Of a DNA stretch of 64,000 nucleotides, positions 46,665 to 60,181 are shown one piece after another. The DNA is from Cucumis sativus (lineage: Eukaryota; Streptophyta; Magnoliopsida; Cucurbitales; Cucurbitaceae): assembly GCF_000004075.3 (NCBI RefSeq), contig NC_026657.2, positions 7,192,001 through 7,256,000 on the forward strand, given 5' to 3'. Numbering within the stretch: the first letter of the stretch is position 1; the number at the start of each line of letters is the position of its first letter. Below the pieces are notes generated by a model. That model did no database searches. It was not told where the DNA came from and worked only from the letters and a program-made list of their open reading frames with translations. Made by a program: the position numbers and the translations under genes.

Positions 46665-49600
46665 TCAACTTAAGCTTGGCCACAGGGAACTAAGTCGTGC
46701 TGCGAGTTTTGCACTTTTGTAATCCTCTCTAAGCTGGATAAACCTGATTTCAGAAAAGCAAGTTCATATCATCACAAAGAACAAGAAACCAGAAATAGCA
46801 TTAAGTACTAAAAGTTAACAGAAACCATGATGAGATCTCACACTTAACGGTTTTTTCTGGTGTTTTCTTTTTCTTTATGAGAAACCAATGTTGGGCATGT
46901 TTAATAGTACTTTTGAATTTTGCACTTTTGGATGTGATTTTCATAAATCAAAATGGATTCTGAATAATGCAAAGAATGATTTCGAACCAGACAAGTGATT
47001 GAAGATGTATTCATGTTGTGAATGTTGAAACCTACATTAGGATTTAAAGGGATAATGCAAAGGGGATGAGGCCTGGGGGTACCAAGGGAAACGTGATAAA
47101 ATGTGTATTTCCAGTTCAAGAAGATGGAGAATGGAGTTTCACACATTATGAATTCTATGAAGAAACAAGAGATGTATGGTGAAATTATCAACGAATTTTC
47201 AACAAATCTACTCTGCAACAGTAGCTCAGTGAGATCTTAACAAATTACCTCTGTGCATCTTTCCGAATACTTGGGGTGCCCTCAAATAGAGTTGAAAGAC
47301 TTTCAGGAGCAACAATAAAGACATTGGCCATGCTGGAGAAAAAGAACATCAAACGAGAGATTAGCCATTAAAAAAGAACGGATGATCTTAATGTCAGACA
47401 GGAAAAATCCTACTTACATGCCCAGTAACTCAAAATTTTCATCAACAGAAGGAGCATTGAAACTGCGAACAAATTCTCCATACTCCGTAATGTCACGCTT
47501 CAAACGTAGGCCTCCACTGCAATCAAGATAAGCACAAGCATAGGTGAATTCGGTGAAACATAAGCCCTTTACATCAGAACAAAGACAAGGTAAAGGTTTT
47601 TGGTACATAGGAGCAAAGCATATAGCTCAAGCGGCAATGCAAACATATTGTTGAAGTGTTTTGGTACAAAATTATATTCTATCATTTCACTCGTTAGGGA
47701 ACCAAACATCTCGTTAACAGATCAACATAACCTAAGAAGCACAAATACGAATACGAGACAACTACAATAACTAAAGTGTCCATGGTTATGTTAGAGCATA
47801 ACCGTACATTATGACTTTGTCATCATTCACTTGACAAACAAGCATTAATGGTCTATAACATCTGTCAATATTCTGTTCACCAATAGGCAAATCCAAACAT
47901 CACCCAGCAAAGGAACTCAGTAATAAGATATACAAAGTAATAATCAAGACGGGTGGAGTACTTTTCACATGGTAAACACTAGAAGATGGGCAATTACCTA
48001 GGATTAAAAGTGAATTTCTGCCAGTGGTTGAGGAGGCCTTTGTGCAGCCGATTTCCCTGCAATGAAAAATTTATCATCATTATTCTTATTCAATATTTGC
48101 TGAAAGCAATGGTAGAAGTTCTTCCAGATGCACAAATCCTTCAATAGGATACAGAAAATATTACATTAACAAGCATTGATGTGAAAAGGGAGCATTGAGA
48201 TACAATTTATCCATGCACATTGACTAGAAATCACAGGATTCTATCTGATACAATTATTCTCAAGAAATCAAAGTATTCTATCTAATGTAATTGTTCTCTA
48301 ACTTTGTCAACTGGTAGAGTTTGGATATTAGATCGTAAGTGAAACTATTAAAAGCTGTAAAAAAAAACAGACACCGAGTTATGTGGAAACCCAAGTGCCG
48401 GAAGAAAACCATGATATGACTTTCTTGTTATCATTTCTTACGAACAAAAGATACAAAGGGAAAAAATAAATAGATAACAAGCTTATGATAAAAAAAAGGA
48501 AAAAAAATTAAGGTAAATCTTTCCTTGGGCCAAAGCCACTAATTCTAACAGAAACAACACCATATGGAAAACCTGAGAAGTTCCAGAATCATACCAGCTC
48601 AGTTAAGAAAGCTTGCTTGTTAAGACCTTCAAGGGCAGTAAATGCAGACTCAAGCACACGAGAAAGGTAAGCCACAACTCTATCAAAGAAAAGAAGGCAC
48701 ATTAATTAATATTTTAAATAACAAACTGCAACTAATTGGTTTTCCATTCATCCATGAGTTTATGAATAAAGTTAGAAAGAAAAACAATAATTTCACAACT
48801 TTTTGGCTACAACTTCCTCCCATGTTGGCATTATAAATTCAACATACCTATTCAATACAATTTTTTCTTCTATGTCACAAACCATTTAACAGTTCAGTTA
48901 AGTTTGATATACCTCGTGCAAGCATTTGTTGGCCGATGATCAGGAGCAATTCCATCATCAGGAGATCGATAATCTGTAGCCTTTTGTTCAGCAGAAAGCA
49001 ATCGCTCAACCTACATATTGATAATACATAACATCATAAGAAATTATGACGCAATAGGATCTTGAATAAATTAAACATATATTAAGCAAGGATCGGGAAT
49101 AAACTTCCAACCAAAGACAGATTGGAAAAGAAGTTACACATCAAATGAGAGAGTGTATCAACTTACACGCCTACTAATACATTATTTTGACCGATACCTT
49201 TCTCGGCCTTTTGGCTAAGATCAATTGTGTAATCCATTATTTTGATTGGAATCACAGACAAGGCAATAACTGACCTCAGCCATTACAGTTTCAATACACT
49301 GTTGTAGTCCCTTATATGCTGAAGCCTCCGCACTAGACATAGCTGTTGACATCTCTTCGCATGAAGCAGCATGGGCACCATCCACAGGAAGCAACAACCG
49401 GGAAATTGAGTTTGCAAAGTACTACAAAAGAAAGTTCAAATCATTTCTGTGTATTAAGGAGCCGGTCTCAACATGCTAAATAAGAGAGCATCAACGTACT
49501 TGTTGGACTATTGCAACACTACTACCACAACGCTGTACAGCAACCATGAAAGATCTGAAACTACTTTCACCAGCTGCTGCTGCTGCTTCTGCCTGCATAC

Positions 49601-52600
49601 AGGATTTAAGACAGTTTCCATTTTGACTTTTGAGTAAACTAAGGCAGTAAATTTTACCCAAAAAAAAAAAACTATGATAATTTTGAGACAATGAGAAGAG
49701 TTATGGTCGGAAAATTACTGCTGAAGCAGCTGCAGCAGCCACTCTTCTACTAACACTTGTACCCAGCACAAACCTTTCCCTCAAAGCAGCTGCTTCAGTC
49801 AAACTATCCCTAGCCCGTTCAAGCCCATCTGTAATATACTGACTGACCTGCAAGCAGAAAAGAAGAAAAATGAACCCCAAGTACATACCAAACCCTAAAG
49901 AAAAAGATGAAAGCTTGCTATAGAATTTATCACTTACTTCATCAAGCAGACAAGTAAATACAGCTCTTACATTGGCTGCCAGAGTAGCAGGCTGCAGGGG
50001 AACAGATAAATCTTAACAAATGAAAGGAAAAGGTTCAAAATCCATGTAATCAATGTTATCCATTGTAGACACTATCTATCTCCATGTTACTGAAATCTAA
50101 GACAAAACTTTATGAAGTGCAATACCTAGCATTGGACGAATATGTATAACAAATTAGAAAAATTAATTACATTTCAATTTAAGAGGTCTTATAAAAAATT
50201 GTGTCTCAACTTGCCAAACTTTTTTAACATTGATTATATTGGATAAGACCTAATCTGAATATAAGTTAATTGAAGGCATAAAGACACTGGATTCAAACAT
50301 TTCATAACTCTCTGAAATGATAATAGATGTGATTGATGGAACAAATATTACTTGAGATGAGAACAAAGTGCATCTTGAAATTGCTTCCTCATTCCATCTC
50401 ACAAACTCTGTAACAACAGTAACAGAAATTTGCTGAGGTGAGGTTGATATTGAAGCTCCTTTTGAACGTCCTATAGTACCAGATGACTCAGTAACTTGCT
50501 GATTCTCCGCACGTAACTCTTCCATCTGCACATCATACATATTTAGTCCCTGATAACAACATGAAATGATAACTCAAGTCCAAACAAAGCATCTGTAGTC
50601 AACCTTAGCCTGATACAGCTGTCTGAGAGATGCCTGTTCATGCTCCGGATACTCTTCCTTGTGAGCAGAAAACAAAGACTCCGTGAGGCCTGAACCAACC
50701 GTTTAAACTTTATGTCAGCACAGAAAAATAAAGTATTGGATGAAGCAACTAAATTGGTAGGAAACTAAACAAATAATTGAATGAGTCTAGCATTAAGTAA
50801 ACAAGCGATAGAATTAAGGGAAAATGTCATCCAAAATACACTCTTTTCTACCAAAAAGAAAAGAAAAAGAAAAAACATGCTTAATTTTAATCCGATTGAT
50901 GAAAACCTCAGCCTGATATAACTACGACACATCCAAATCACCAACTAGTGGCCCAACCACATATTAATAGCCTTTGTTATCTTTCCATTAGCATAGAGCA
51001 ATAATCTCTTCGAGTTAAAATCGTGTAATCCAAAGCTAAGAAGTACGCCTATGTTCAGTTATGTAGGTCACAGGCTGTTCTCAGCTGTAAGTTTGTGAAT
51101 CCTATCAGCCACATACCCCCAAGTACTAGGGAACTAAATTTTTTTTGTAATACGCACTTACTTCTATGGATAACGAACTCACAATCCAAACACAATTTAT
51201 AAAGACCTCATTTCTTTGCCCAATTCAAACACACAGAATTCACAGGCTTTCCAATCTAAGCTTCACAAATTAGATGTATTAAAACTCAACCCTCCTAAAA
51301 AAGGACTGCATATTTGCAATTTAAAAATGGGCTTACTGAGTTGCACTCTTAAAAAACGCCAAAAATATCTTTTATGAAATTTAGAAATTGGTCATGAATC
51401 CTTCTAAGTTGAGAAAAAAAAGTTCATTATTTCTCAAAAAAAGAAAAACTACAAATATGGTTACTGTGCTTCGGCCATTAGATATAAAATACAATTTTCA
51501 GAATGAGTGATAAACACCAAATTCGTGAATATATTAAAAAAAGAAAGTTCAAAATATTAGTTATTACCTTCAACGTCCAAATCACCACAGCCAACAGCTC
51601 GTAGGTCTCTAGCAAGCTCTTGTGTCTTCTCATACGCCACAGCCAGCATTCTAAGGTACTGAAGATACATACTCAAAACAATTACAGAATGATCCTTCTA
51701 GAAAATCAATTGGAAGCATAAATTTCAAGATTCTAGTAGATCCACCCACTAATAAAAGCCCGCCTTCTTCCATTGGAGGAAGATTCACAAGGGATGGCTT
51801 CACCAATAACTTGTCTAAAAGAGCTGTGACCCGTTGCTCCAATACACGCTGTAGTTACACATCGTAAAATCAGATTAATTATGAATGCGTACCACCTTCC
51901 TACTTAAAAGATAAAATTTTGAACAAAGCAATTGAGAGATTTGATGTTGTAACATGCCTGGACTAAGATTGACATAACATCATTCGGAGAAGGAAATACT
52001 GCCATTATTGTTGCCGCTTCTTTTCTTACAGTATCTGCAGAACATACAAGCAAGATATAACAAACTCATAGAGCAAAAGCCCGAATGAGTGAGCCTTTCG
52101 ACATTTTTTACCTGTAATTTCTTTGTACAAGGAAGATAGCCCACGAGAAACATTGCTCGGAGTGGCCTGTAAACCCTGCTCACCAAGGACCAATCTGGTG
52201 TCCGCATTCATGATTTCAACATCAATAAACATGGGACGTGTCGCCACATAATGTTGCATGGCACTAGTACCTCTGTTAAACTGCATGAAAATATTCGGTG
52301 GTCAAAATTTTCTGGAAAAAACGGGTCTTAGTTCTTAGATGACCTAACATGTTACCCCGCAATTTCCTCAATACTTCCAACATTATCACTGCATGATCTA
52401 AATTCTTCAATTTAAACAGTTTTTATGATGCCTTCATGCATTAGCAACGAGGATAGTGTAAGCAGAAAACTTATAAATTAAAATGAGCATAAAATATCTG
52501 CTGCTTTGAATTTGGACATTAAGGCTAAGAATGGTAATAACAAATTAAAATGCAACCTAATAAGTGATTAACAAGCAATGGTCATTATTACAAATATAGT

Positions 52601-55416
52601 TGGGAAGAGCAGAAGTACAAAAAACAAAACAAAACAAAAAATACAGAACATGAAAATGGGACAGTGTGAATTCAGTAAAGAGACCAAAATGATAGCTGGT
52701 TGGTTACATAAGAATAGATACAAAAATTACCTGTGAAAGAATTTTAGCACATTCAGCCATAGTAGGCAATTCTCTTCTTTGTGATGCTGCATCAAAACGA
52801 GAGAGCAATCTATTTTCCAGTTCTGCAAAAAAAGAAAAGGAAAAACAAAAATTGGGGTAAAACACAATAAGTTGATAGCCATTGGTCATAACATAACACA
52901 TAAGTAAAGAATGGCACCAATCGATTGATTTTTGGGAAAATCCATCAAAAAAATCATGAAACGTGTGCCACATGAAACTCAATATGAAGAAACAAATGGT
53001 AAATAATTTCAACTTCACTTCTAATTTCTTTTCCCTTCTTTTCTCTCTCTCTAAAAACATTATAACGATTACAATTCATTAAAACTACTAGATACCACGA
53101 AGCTGCCGTACCATTACAGTAGTCCTGAAGGTTAGCAACTGCAACTTCTAAACCCCTGCTGGCAGTTGCATTTCCTACAATTGATGGAACTGATATCCCT
53201 TGTCGTCCAATATCTTCCTCAGCAAATGACCCTAGAAACAAATAACATGAAACAAGCACATAAAGTTGACATAATGCAACAGAACCATGAAATTGATTTA
53301 ATAAATAAGAGGATTTGAGAACAATTACACATCCAAAATAATAACCTCAAAAGGTTTCATAAATTACAGAGTTGCCAAATGAATAGTGAATATTTTGCTT
53401 CCTTCTGTTCTTGAGTACCATGAAAATAGACACTAGATTTTTAGGGGACTTTCCTTATGTCCATATGATTCGATTGACACAAGTTTCTCCGCCCTTTTTT
53501 TAAAAAAAACATATATCAAAGGAAACATCTATCTATAAAAAAAGATATGAAATATACAACTGAGAAAAGGAAAACCATTACTTTCATGCTGGTCAAAATC
53601 AGAAGTTCTTAAAGAGCTTGGATTTGAAAAAGAAGAAGAAGAAGAACAACAACAACAACAACAAAAGAAAAGGAAAGCAGAAAGAACAAAAAACATGTAG
53701 TTTCCACAAGAACTAGAAAGACCACGATCAAAAGAGTAATATAGCAATAGCATTCTTTGTGGATTTAACTGAAACATGGTTTAACTATGAACCCAAGCAT
53801 TAATGGCAATGGCTTACGCAATTTTTGTGCAATTGAGGCCGCCTCTGCAACACGACTATCATCAGAGAATAATGGTGAAAGCTCCATTAAGTCACCGGGG
53901 CTGCCATTGAATTCCATCAAGTACTGCATTGATTGATTATAAGGATATTTTTCATTTCATTATAATCAATGTAAAATGGAAGGGGGAAAAAAAACTAGGG
54001 CAGATAAACACAGACCCAAAAAAAATCTTAAAGTAGAAAATATATTAATATTGGTGGCAGCGGCAGAAATTCAATCAAGCAGTTTCCTTAGTCCTTTATA
54101 GTACCTTTATCAACTCTATTGTTTGACTAGCAGTTTCCCTTTGGGCATCTGCACTCTGACAAGAGAACCAAGAAAATTAAAAACCTTAGTCCCAGTTTAC
54201 ATGATGGCACTATTAAGATTTCAGAAATCAATTGTTCAATATAATTTAAATGTCATTGAGCACACAAAAATTACTTGCAGATGATCTCCTATTTTTGCAG
54301 CAGTCTGTCCAACACTTGAAATGCGTGAATCTAGCCTTGCAAAACTGTCGAATAGGCCATCTACACCTTTTTCCAACTGCCAATAATGATGTATGTTTAA
54401 TAGGTTGAACAATAAGATGTTATCAGTTCCAAAATACAAAAATGAAGATTTACAAGCTCTCTCTCTGTACGGAGGTAGAAAATCATTAGTAAAGGAAATA
54501 ATGTAACATATTATAATCAGTTTAGTCGACAATCCATGATTTGTTCTTAGGTTCTATGAAACCTTAACTGGTTAATCAATTAATTATTTTACATTAATAA
54601 CTCACCAAAGGATTTACAACCAACGAGAAGTAAGGAAATAGAAATAAAAGTAGAAATTCAAGTTGCTACAAAATATGCATGACACTCAAAATTTTAGATG
54701 GTTGTGCATTTAGAATTTCTATCTGTCACCTAAAAATAATATGCTATAGTCACCAAACCTCAGCAAGTGTCTTGCGATGCTTGGAATCTTGGGCAGCAAC
54801 ATCTTTCTTGAGATTGTAAAGTTTACCATCGATCTTCAACCAAAATGAAGAGGAAAAGTTAAAGCCTTCATATAGAGTTATGATGTTCTGGGAGAATGCT
54901 TATGGCCTTCAGTCAAACGTCATACCTGTTTCCGAAGATCAACCAACTCTTGGCTGGAATCCTTGAACAGGGTTAAGAGCTTGTCAACTTCTGGAAACAA
55001 AGGAGTTGGTAGCCCTTGGGAGAATTTAATGGTATCTGATGCTCCCCGTACATGCCCATTAGGGAAAACATCACTGCTAATGTTGTGTCCTTCTAGTGAA
55101 TCAATTTCTTCCTCTTGAAATGATGGAAGTAGCTCATTCACCAAATTTCCAAAAAGTGCATCAAAGGAAAAATCACCCTATAAAACCAACATATAATTAA
55201 AGCACCTTCCAAAATCAGATGAAGATTGATCTTATGGCTATCTCAAGTGGTAGAATAATTGATTTGGTAACTTCAAAAGAAAGCATGGCCAAAATGATGG
55301 ATTTAGAACATTGTCTTTACCTTAAAATCATCAACGTCCAAAATGAGGGGAAGTGAGCTAACAGATGGATTTTTTGAATGCATATCTTTCTTGGACCCAT
55401 CTCTAGTCTCTTTCAT
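46665..55416 (-). CDS. SEC10: Exocyst complex subunit SEC10
   Basis: Twenty-four coding exons in phase, 838 residues: 55416-55321, 55177-54926, 54833-54759, 54376-54275, 54155-54105, 53923-53818, 53231-53112, 52822-52731, 52280-52112, 52034-51958, 51848-51750, 51658-51568, 50689-50604, 50525-50352, 49991-49938, 49847-49719, 49592-49500, 49421-49275, 49010-48913, 48679-48595, 48056-47998, 47516-47418, 47332-47249, 46743-46665. The protein follows plant SEC10 throughout: PLILDVDDFKGDFSFDALFG, the coiled coil SRISSVGQTAAKIGDHLQ, SADAQRETASQTIELIKYLM, FNRGTSAMQHYVATRPMFID, TLFSSQPATLAANVRAVFTC, VSRRVAAAAASAAEAAAAAG and the end RLSSLWPSLS. SEC10 is one of eight exocyst subunits that tether secretory vesicles to the plasma membrane. 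Intron 10 is GC-AG (CAG/GCATGT). The ATG directly follows the acceptor of a long leader intron. Confidence 0.96.
49180..49245 (+). pseudogene. U2 snRNA 5' fragment with target-site duplication
   Basis: Inside SEC10 intron 18, on the opposite strand, 49194-49224 matches the first 31 bases of U2 snRNA (ATACCTTTCTCGGCC, then TTTTGGCTAAGATCAA). A further ten or so bases are roughly U2-like. The 44-base insert (49191-49234) is bounded by identical 11-base words, CATTATTTTGA, at 49180-49190 and 49235-49245. That is the mark of a retroposed, truncated snRNA copy. It lacks the rest of U2 (branch-site region, Sm site, 3' stem) and has no upstream snRNA promoter elements, so it is not functional. Confidence 0.85.
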
Positions 55417-56940
55417 CTAGTTTGCAGAAAATAAATGGAGAACAAAATAACTTTGTTATTCTATCAATATGCCATTGAAGCTTGGCAGATATTGGTTGAA
55501 TATAATTTGAGTTTCCATCAAATGAACAAGACTACTGTCAAAACTAACAAGAAGCCGACCTTTCAACAAATAGGGAGAAAGTATACAGATCCAGCTCCTT
55601 TCAAGCAATGTTCAAACTTGTAAGCTGCAGTTCTAAAATAAAAGAATACGAGTTAGCCATGAGCAAATTCGTAGATCTACTTAAACCTAGTGTTGAGTAC
55701 ACTTATTGTATCAATCACAACCAACGCAATTACACAACCACTAAAACCTATGGAACAGAATAACTCATATACATATAAACATGGTTTATTTTCAGAATAG
55801 AAAACAAAGAATCAGAGTAAAATGTGTAGTAGCAAAATCAAGCCATAGTATTGCAAACACAGCCATAAGAAAAGACAACATGTGCAGTTTTAGTTACTCA
55901 GACACTGATTTCCATATAAACCATGTTTCAAACTGTAATGAATAAACCTTGCTAGTCCCATTCAGTTCAAAGCCTCCTAATTGAGATTAGGATCAGTCGA
56001 ATAAGCAAAAAACAACCAAACATTGAATGAAAATGAATCAATCCTTTTAGCTACATATTGGTATCACAACCACGAAAATAATCATCAGTTCTTTCGAGTA
56101 GTGAATTGAAACTTCAATCTCACCAAATCCAAAAAGATAAACTCTCTCGTTTAAAGAAAACAACATACTAAAACGCCAAGATCGACATTAATTTAAACAA
56201 ACAAAAAAACACAACCCAGAAGAACCTATGCACCAAACAACATGAGAACGTCCAAGGAAAAAGAAAATAAAATAAAAAGTCACACACACAACAGACAACA
56301 TTCATCAATTGCTTCAACTTAAAATAGTTCACAATTTTATTAAAAACCCGCGAAGATCTCTGCTTTCCCTGAAATGGGTTCTTCTCTTTGAGGTCAATCA
56401 TTCCAATTTGCGCCCATATTTTAGCCTAAATGTCTAAATGTGACATAATTTCACGCAGGTTACCCAAATTCAGAGTATTAAATCATAAGTACCAGATTCG
56501 GATGGGACTAATAACTTGCTATAGCAAGCAAAATCAACATTTCCAATGATCAAAATGCCACAAAGTCTCATCTTACAAATTGGCTACGACCCAAAAGCAG
56601 AACTGTATCTCTCGTGATCGAAAGTAACTTTACTACCCAAAAAACATAGCTACCTTTAGCAACGAAACCAACCCATTATTGGGTCTGCAATTCATGCTTC
56701 AAACATCCATAAAAGATAAAAATAAGAAGGAAATTTTAGGTGATGAGGAAGTAGAACAGAATTAGCTTGGCAAAGAAAGCTGGTGACAACAAGGAGAAGA
56801 GGAGCAGGAGAATAAAATTGATCTAATCTAAGGAAGAGAAGGGGAAATCAAAGGCGAGAGTAATTTGGCATAGTGATCGAAAGGGGGAATTGAAATGCAT
56901 ACATACCTCTGAAATAGATACAGTGAAGGAGAAGAGAGCT
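55417..56940 (-). other. SEC10: SEC10 leader exon and 1.5-kb 5' UTR intron
   Basis: On the minus strand a good donor (TTCAGAG/GTATGT) ends a leader exon at 56907. The matching acceptor (TGCAAACTAG) lies immediately before the ATG at 55416. The intron would be 56906-55417. Transcription probably starts between about 56940 and 57060. No conserved coding sequence is seen inside the intron. Confidence 0.6.
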
Positions 56941-56949
56941 GTTGGTTCT

Positions 56950-59900
56950 TCGTTGAATGAATTTTGTGATTTGGTTTTGGTTTGGGTTTGGTTTGAGAGA
57001 ATAAACAGACTTTTCTATATTTTCCAACGAAAACTACAATGTTAAAAACCAAACCATGTGAAATTACCATTCCACCCTTTTGCTCTCTTTAAAAACTCCA
57101 CTGAATTTTGAAAATCTCCGACTGATGGCCGTCGACGGAGTGGGCGGGAGAGCGGCGCGTCGTGCGTGAGGAAGAAGAGTTCATTTCTTTTTGTCTTTTC
57201 AGGCAAAATTCCAATTTTAACATAATCTCATGTTTATACTCAAAATTAATAATTACATTATTATCAGTGTTTATAACTGTATTAGTTTAACCCTTAAATT
57301 TTGGAAAATGTTCAAAAATATTAAATTTGATAAGATATTTATAATATATAGTAAAAATTTTAAATTATATCAATATTTAAATATTGATAGATACTTATAT
57401 GTTTCTATCATAGTGGTAATAGGAGACTATCAATTTCTATCGTTCATAAAATCTAATTTTTTTATACAGCTCGTAAATATTTTAATTTATTTTTCTTATA
57501 GATAAATTATCAAAAATAACAAATTTGACAAAATATTTATAATATATAACAAAATTTTCAGATTCTATCGATAATAATAAATTATAAACGTTGATATAGA
57601 CATTGATAGACAATTATAAATCCAAAAATTTGCTATAACTTGTAAATATTATAATTTATTTTGTTATTTTAAAATTTTTCTCCATTTTATTCATGATTTT
57701 GTAAAATGCATTTTAAAAAATTACCAAATAACTCAATCCAAAATTTAAATAATTTTTTTTTTTCAAATTTAAACACTTTCATCTTGACACACTTAATATG
57801 GAGATGACTGAAAAGGGAATTTTTCTTTTTTCCATTTATTGTGTTTGAAGAAATCATATGTTTAGTATATAATTAATGCTTAGTTTTGGAGTCTTGATGG
57901 GAGTAGAAAAAATTACTTGATTTAGGTTGAACCGCCTTGTTTGAATGGACTTGATATATATATATATTCCTTGTTTGAATATCATTCTATTTAAAATGAA
58001 AAAGAGAGATGGAGAGCTTCCCATTTCGTCAATATATGGAGATAATCTACGTTCAATAGCTATGGTCGTTTTGATGCAATTTCTGTTGAAACATATGATC
58101 CCATTTTGTTGTCGTTTCTTTGACCAATCTGTATTTTAATTATTCGTTTCTTCTACCAATCTTGTAGGTGGGGATGCTATGCTACTACTTACTGCTATCA
58201 CATATTAATATCAGTTGTTGGCTGCAACAACAAGGAGTTTACACAACTCTAGTTTCAAGCTCTAATAATTAAGGATCTTAAACAGATGTGTTTTAATTAA
58301 TCAACATAGTTGCTGAACAAATTCAAGTGCTTTAATCAAAATCAATAAACATAATGGTTCTAATTCGAATAATTAATTAAAACCCTCATTTGTCAATATT
58401 TGTGCCAACAGAAACTTGAAAACCAGTGGCAATTATGGTCCGAATACAAAAATTGACGTAATAAATCATACGAGATGTGGAATGTAAATACGTGAAAGTT
58501 ATAACATATTGGTATGTTAATTTTTCTTATTGAGTCTCACACCTGAAATTCTAAATCTGCTACTATGCATTAATTTTACTTATGATTGCATTAATTTTAC
58601 TGATATTATATGATTTAAGTATTATATTGATATATGGAAGTTCTGCCTACGCCATAGTTGGTAACGTGTATTTTTTTAAAATCAAGCTTCCAAATCTCTA
58701 CATTGTTATGAAAATAAAAAAAGTGATAAATTTAGAGAGGGGGCGACAATTGAGAAACAATCCGAGTCATATCCAAATCATCAAAGGGAATATGAGTTGG
58801 GCCTTGGGGCCCATAGTTTTTAATATATTGCAAATTTTACACGCATTAATTTATTCATATTTATACTTTTAATTTAATAAATAACACACACATATGCATA
58901 TACATGTCACACACTCTACCTATTTTAATAAGCTAGTAGTAAGTCGGTTACCTAAGTTATCAAGCACGGATACCTCCACAATATTTCTGTATATCAAACA
59001 TTCAAATTTATACAATATTATGGAAATTAATCAACAATAATTGAAGGAAATTAGGTGTTCATAAATAAATAATGTAGATTTCACGTTTTTATCTAGCAAT
59101 TTTCATTTTCAAATTTGAGAAAACAATAATTAGCTCCATTTGTGGTTGTCACGTTAGTTGAAATAGGACCAACACCAGCCAAATGGACTTTGTCTCGTTC
59201 TTGACTACAAGGTTTTTTTTATTTGTTTAAAGAAAATAAAAGTCAAACATAAGATATAGATTATTTTTAGTCATGCCCGTAAAAGTACAAGAGAATCGAG
59301 CATCACATCAAATTTCTCGGTGAATAATACAAGTTCATACATAGATATACATATATATAATAATTGTATGGATGAATCATTAAAATTATCGTAACTCACC
59401 TTATAATGCAGTCGAGCTAAATTAAGATATAAAGATAAAAAAGATAAAAGAGACAGAGACGTGCAAATTGAAGAGAAAAGGGCATAACGATAAAACTTGA
59501 AATCAAACAAATAGGCTATTACCCACCAAGTGTTATATATATATACACACACACACATATATACTATTTTTTGAAAAAGGAAAAAAATTCAAAAGGCTAT
59601 GATACTAATTTTTTCTCCCATCGAAACAAAAAGGTGTCGCATTCAACATTCAATCATCCAAAAGTAAAAGGGAATTAAAATAAGAAAAAAGAGTTTAAAG
59701 GTAGGAGAAGAATATAATGGTTGAATTAGAGGCTAGAGAAATTCCCAATTAATGGCTCTCACCGACCATCAACTCCTCTAAATGGCCAACAATCAATCTC
59801 CCTCTATTTTTCAACTCAATCACGCCCACAAAATTCAATTATCCATAACTTTCCATTTTTCAACACACAAACTAATCACTTCAAAAGGAAGAAAAAAGCA

Positions 59901-60180
59901 GCAACAACAACACCACCACCATATACTTTCTGCTTATTTTCTCTTTCAATTCATTCAATATCATGATATCATAATCGTAGAGAAGGAGCGATCCACAACA
60001 ATCATAATAATGCCTATGATAAATAAGTACATATATGTAATATATTTGTCTACACCGTAAACACGGATCGGAAAAGGTTGAACAACAAAAGGGAGAGCCG
60101 CCATTTTTACAGACCACAAAAAGCTTCATATACAGTTTGTTATATGAAATTATGATTTGCATTAACTAATTAATTGACTA
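56950..60180. other. SEC10 upstream region and A+T-rich intergenic DNA
   Basis: A short G+C-rich stretch (about 57115-57175) lies in the probable SEC10 promoter. Beyond it are foldback repeats (57290-57665) and A+T-rich sequence with a compound (TA)n(CA)n tract near 59533-59562. No other gene is supported. The right end contains 3' untranslated sequence of the HIPP gene. Confidence 0.45.
57290..57665. repeat. Two adjacent foldback repeat copies
   Basis: Two units (about 57300-57480 and 57500-57665) each run from AAATTTGA(T/C)AA(G/A)ATATTTATAA through TCTATCGAT/ATTGATAGA words to (T)TTGCTATAACTTGTAAATAT or GCTCGTAAATATTTTAATT. They are the same family as 62340-62565. Confidence 0.55.
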
Positions 60181-60181
60181 A

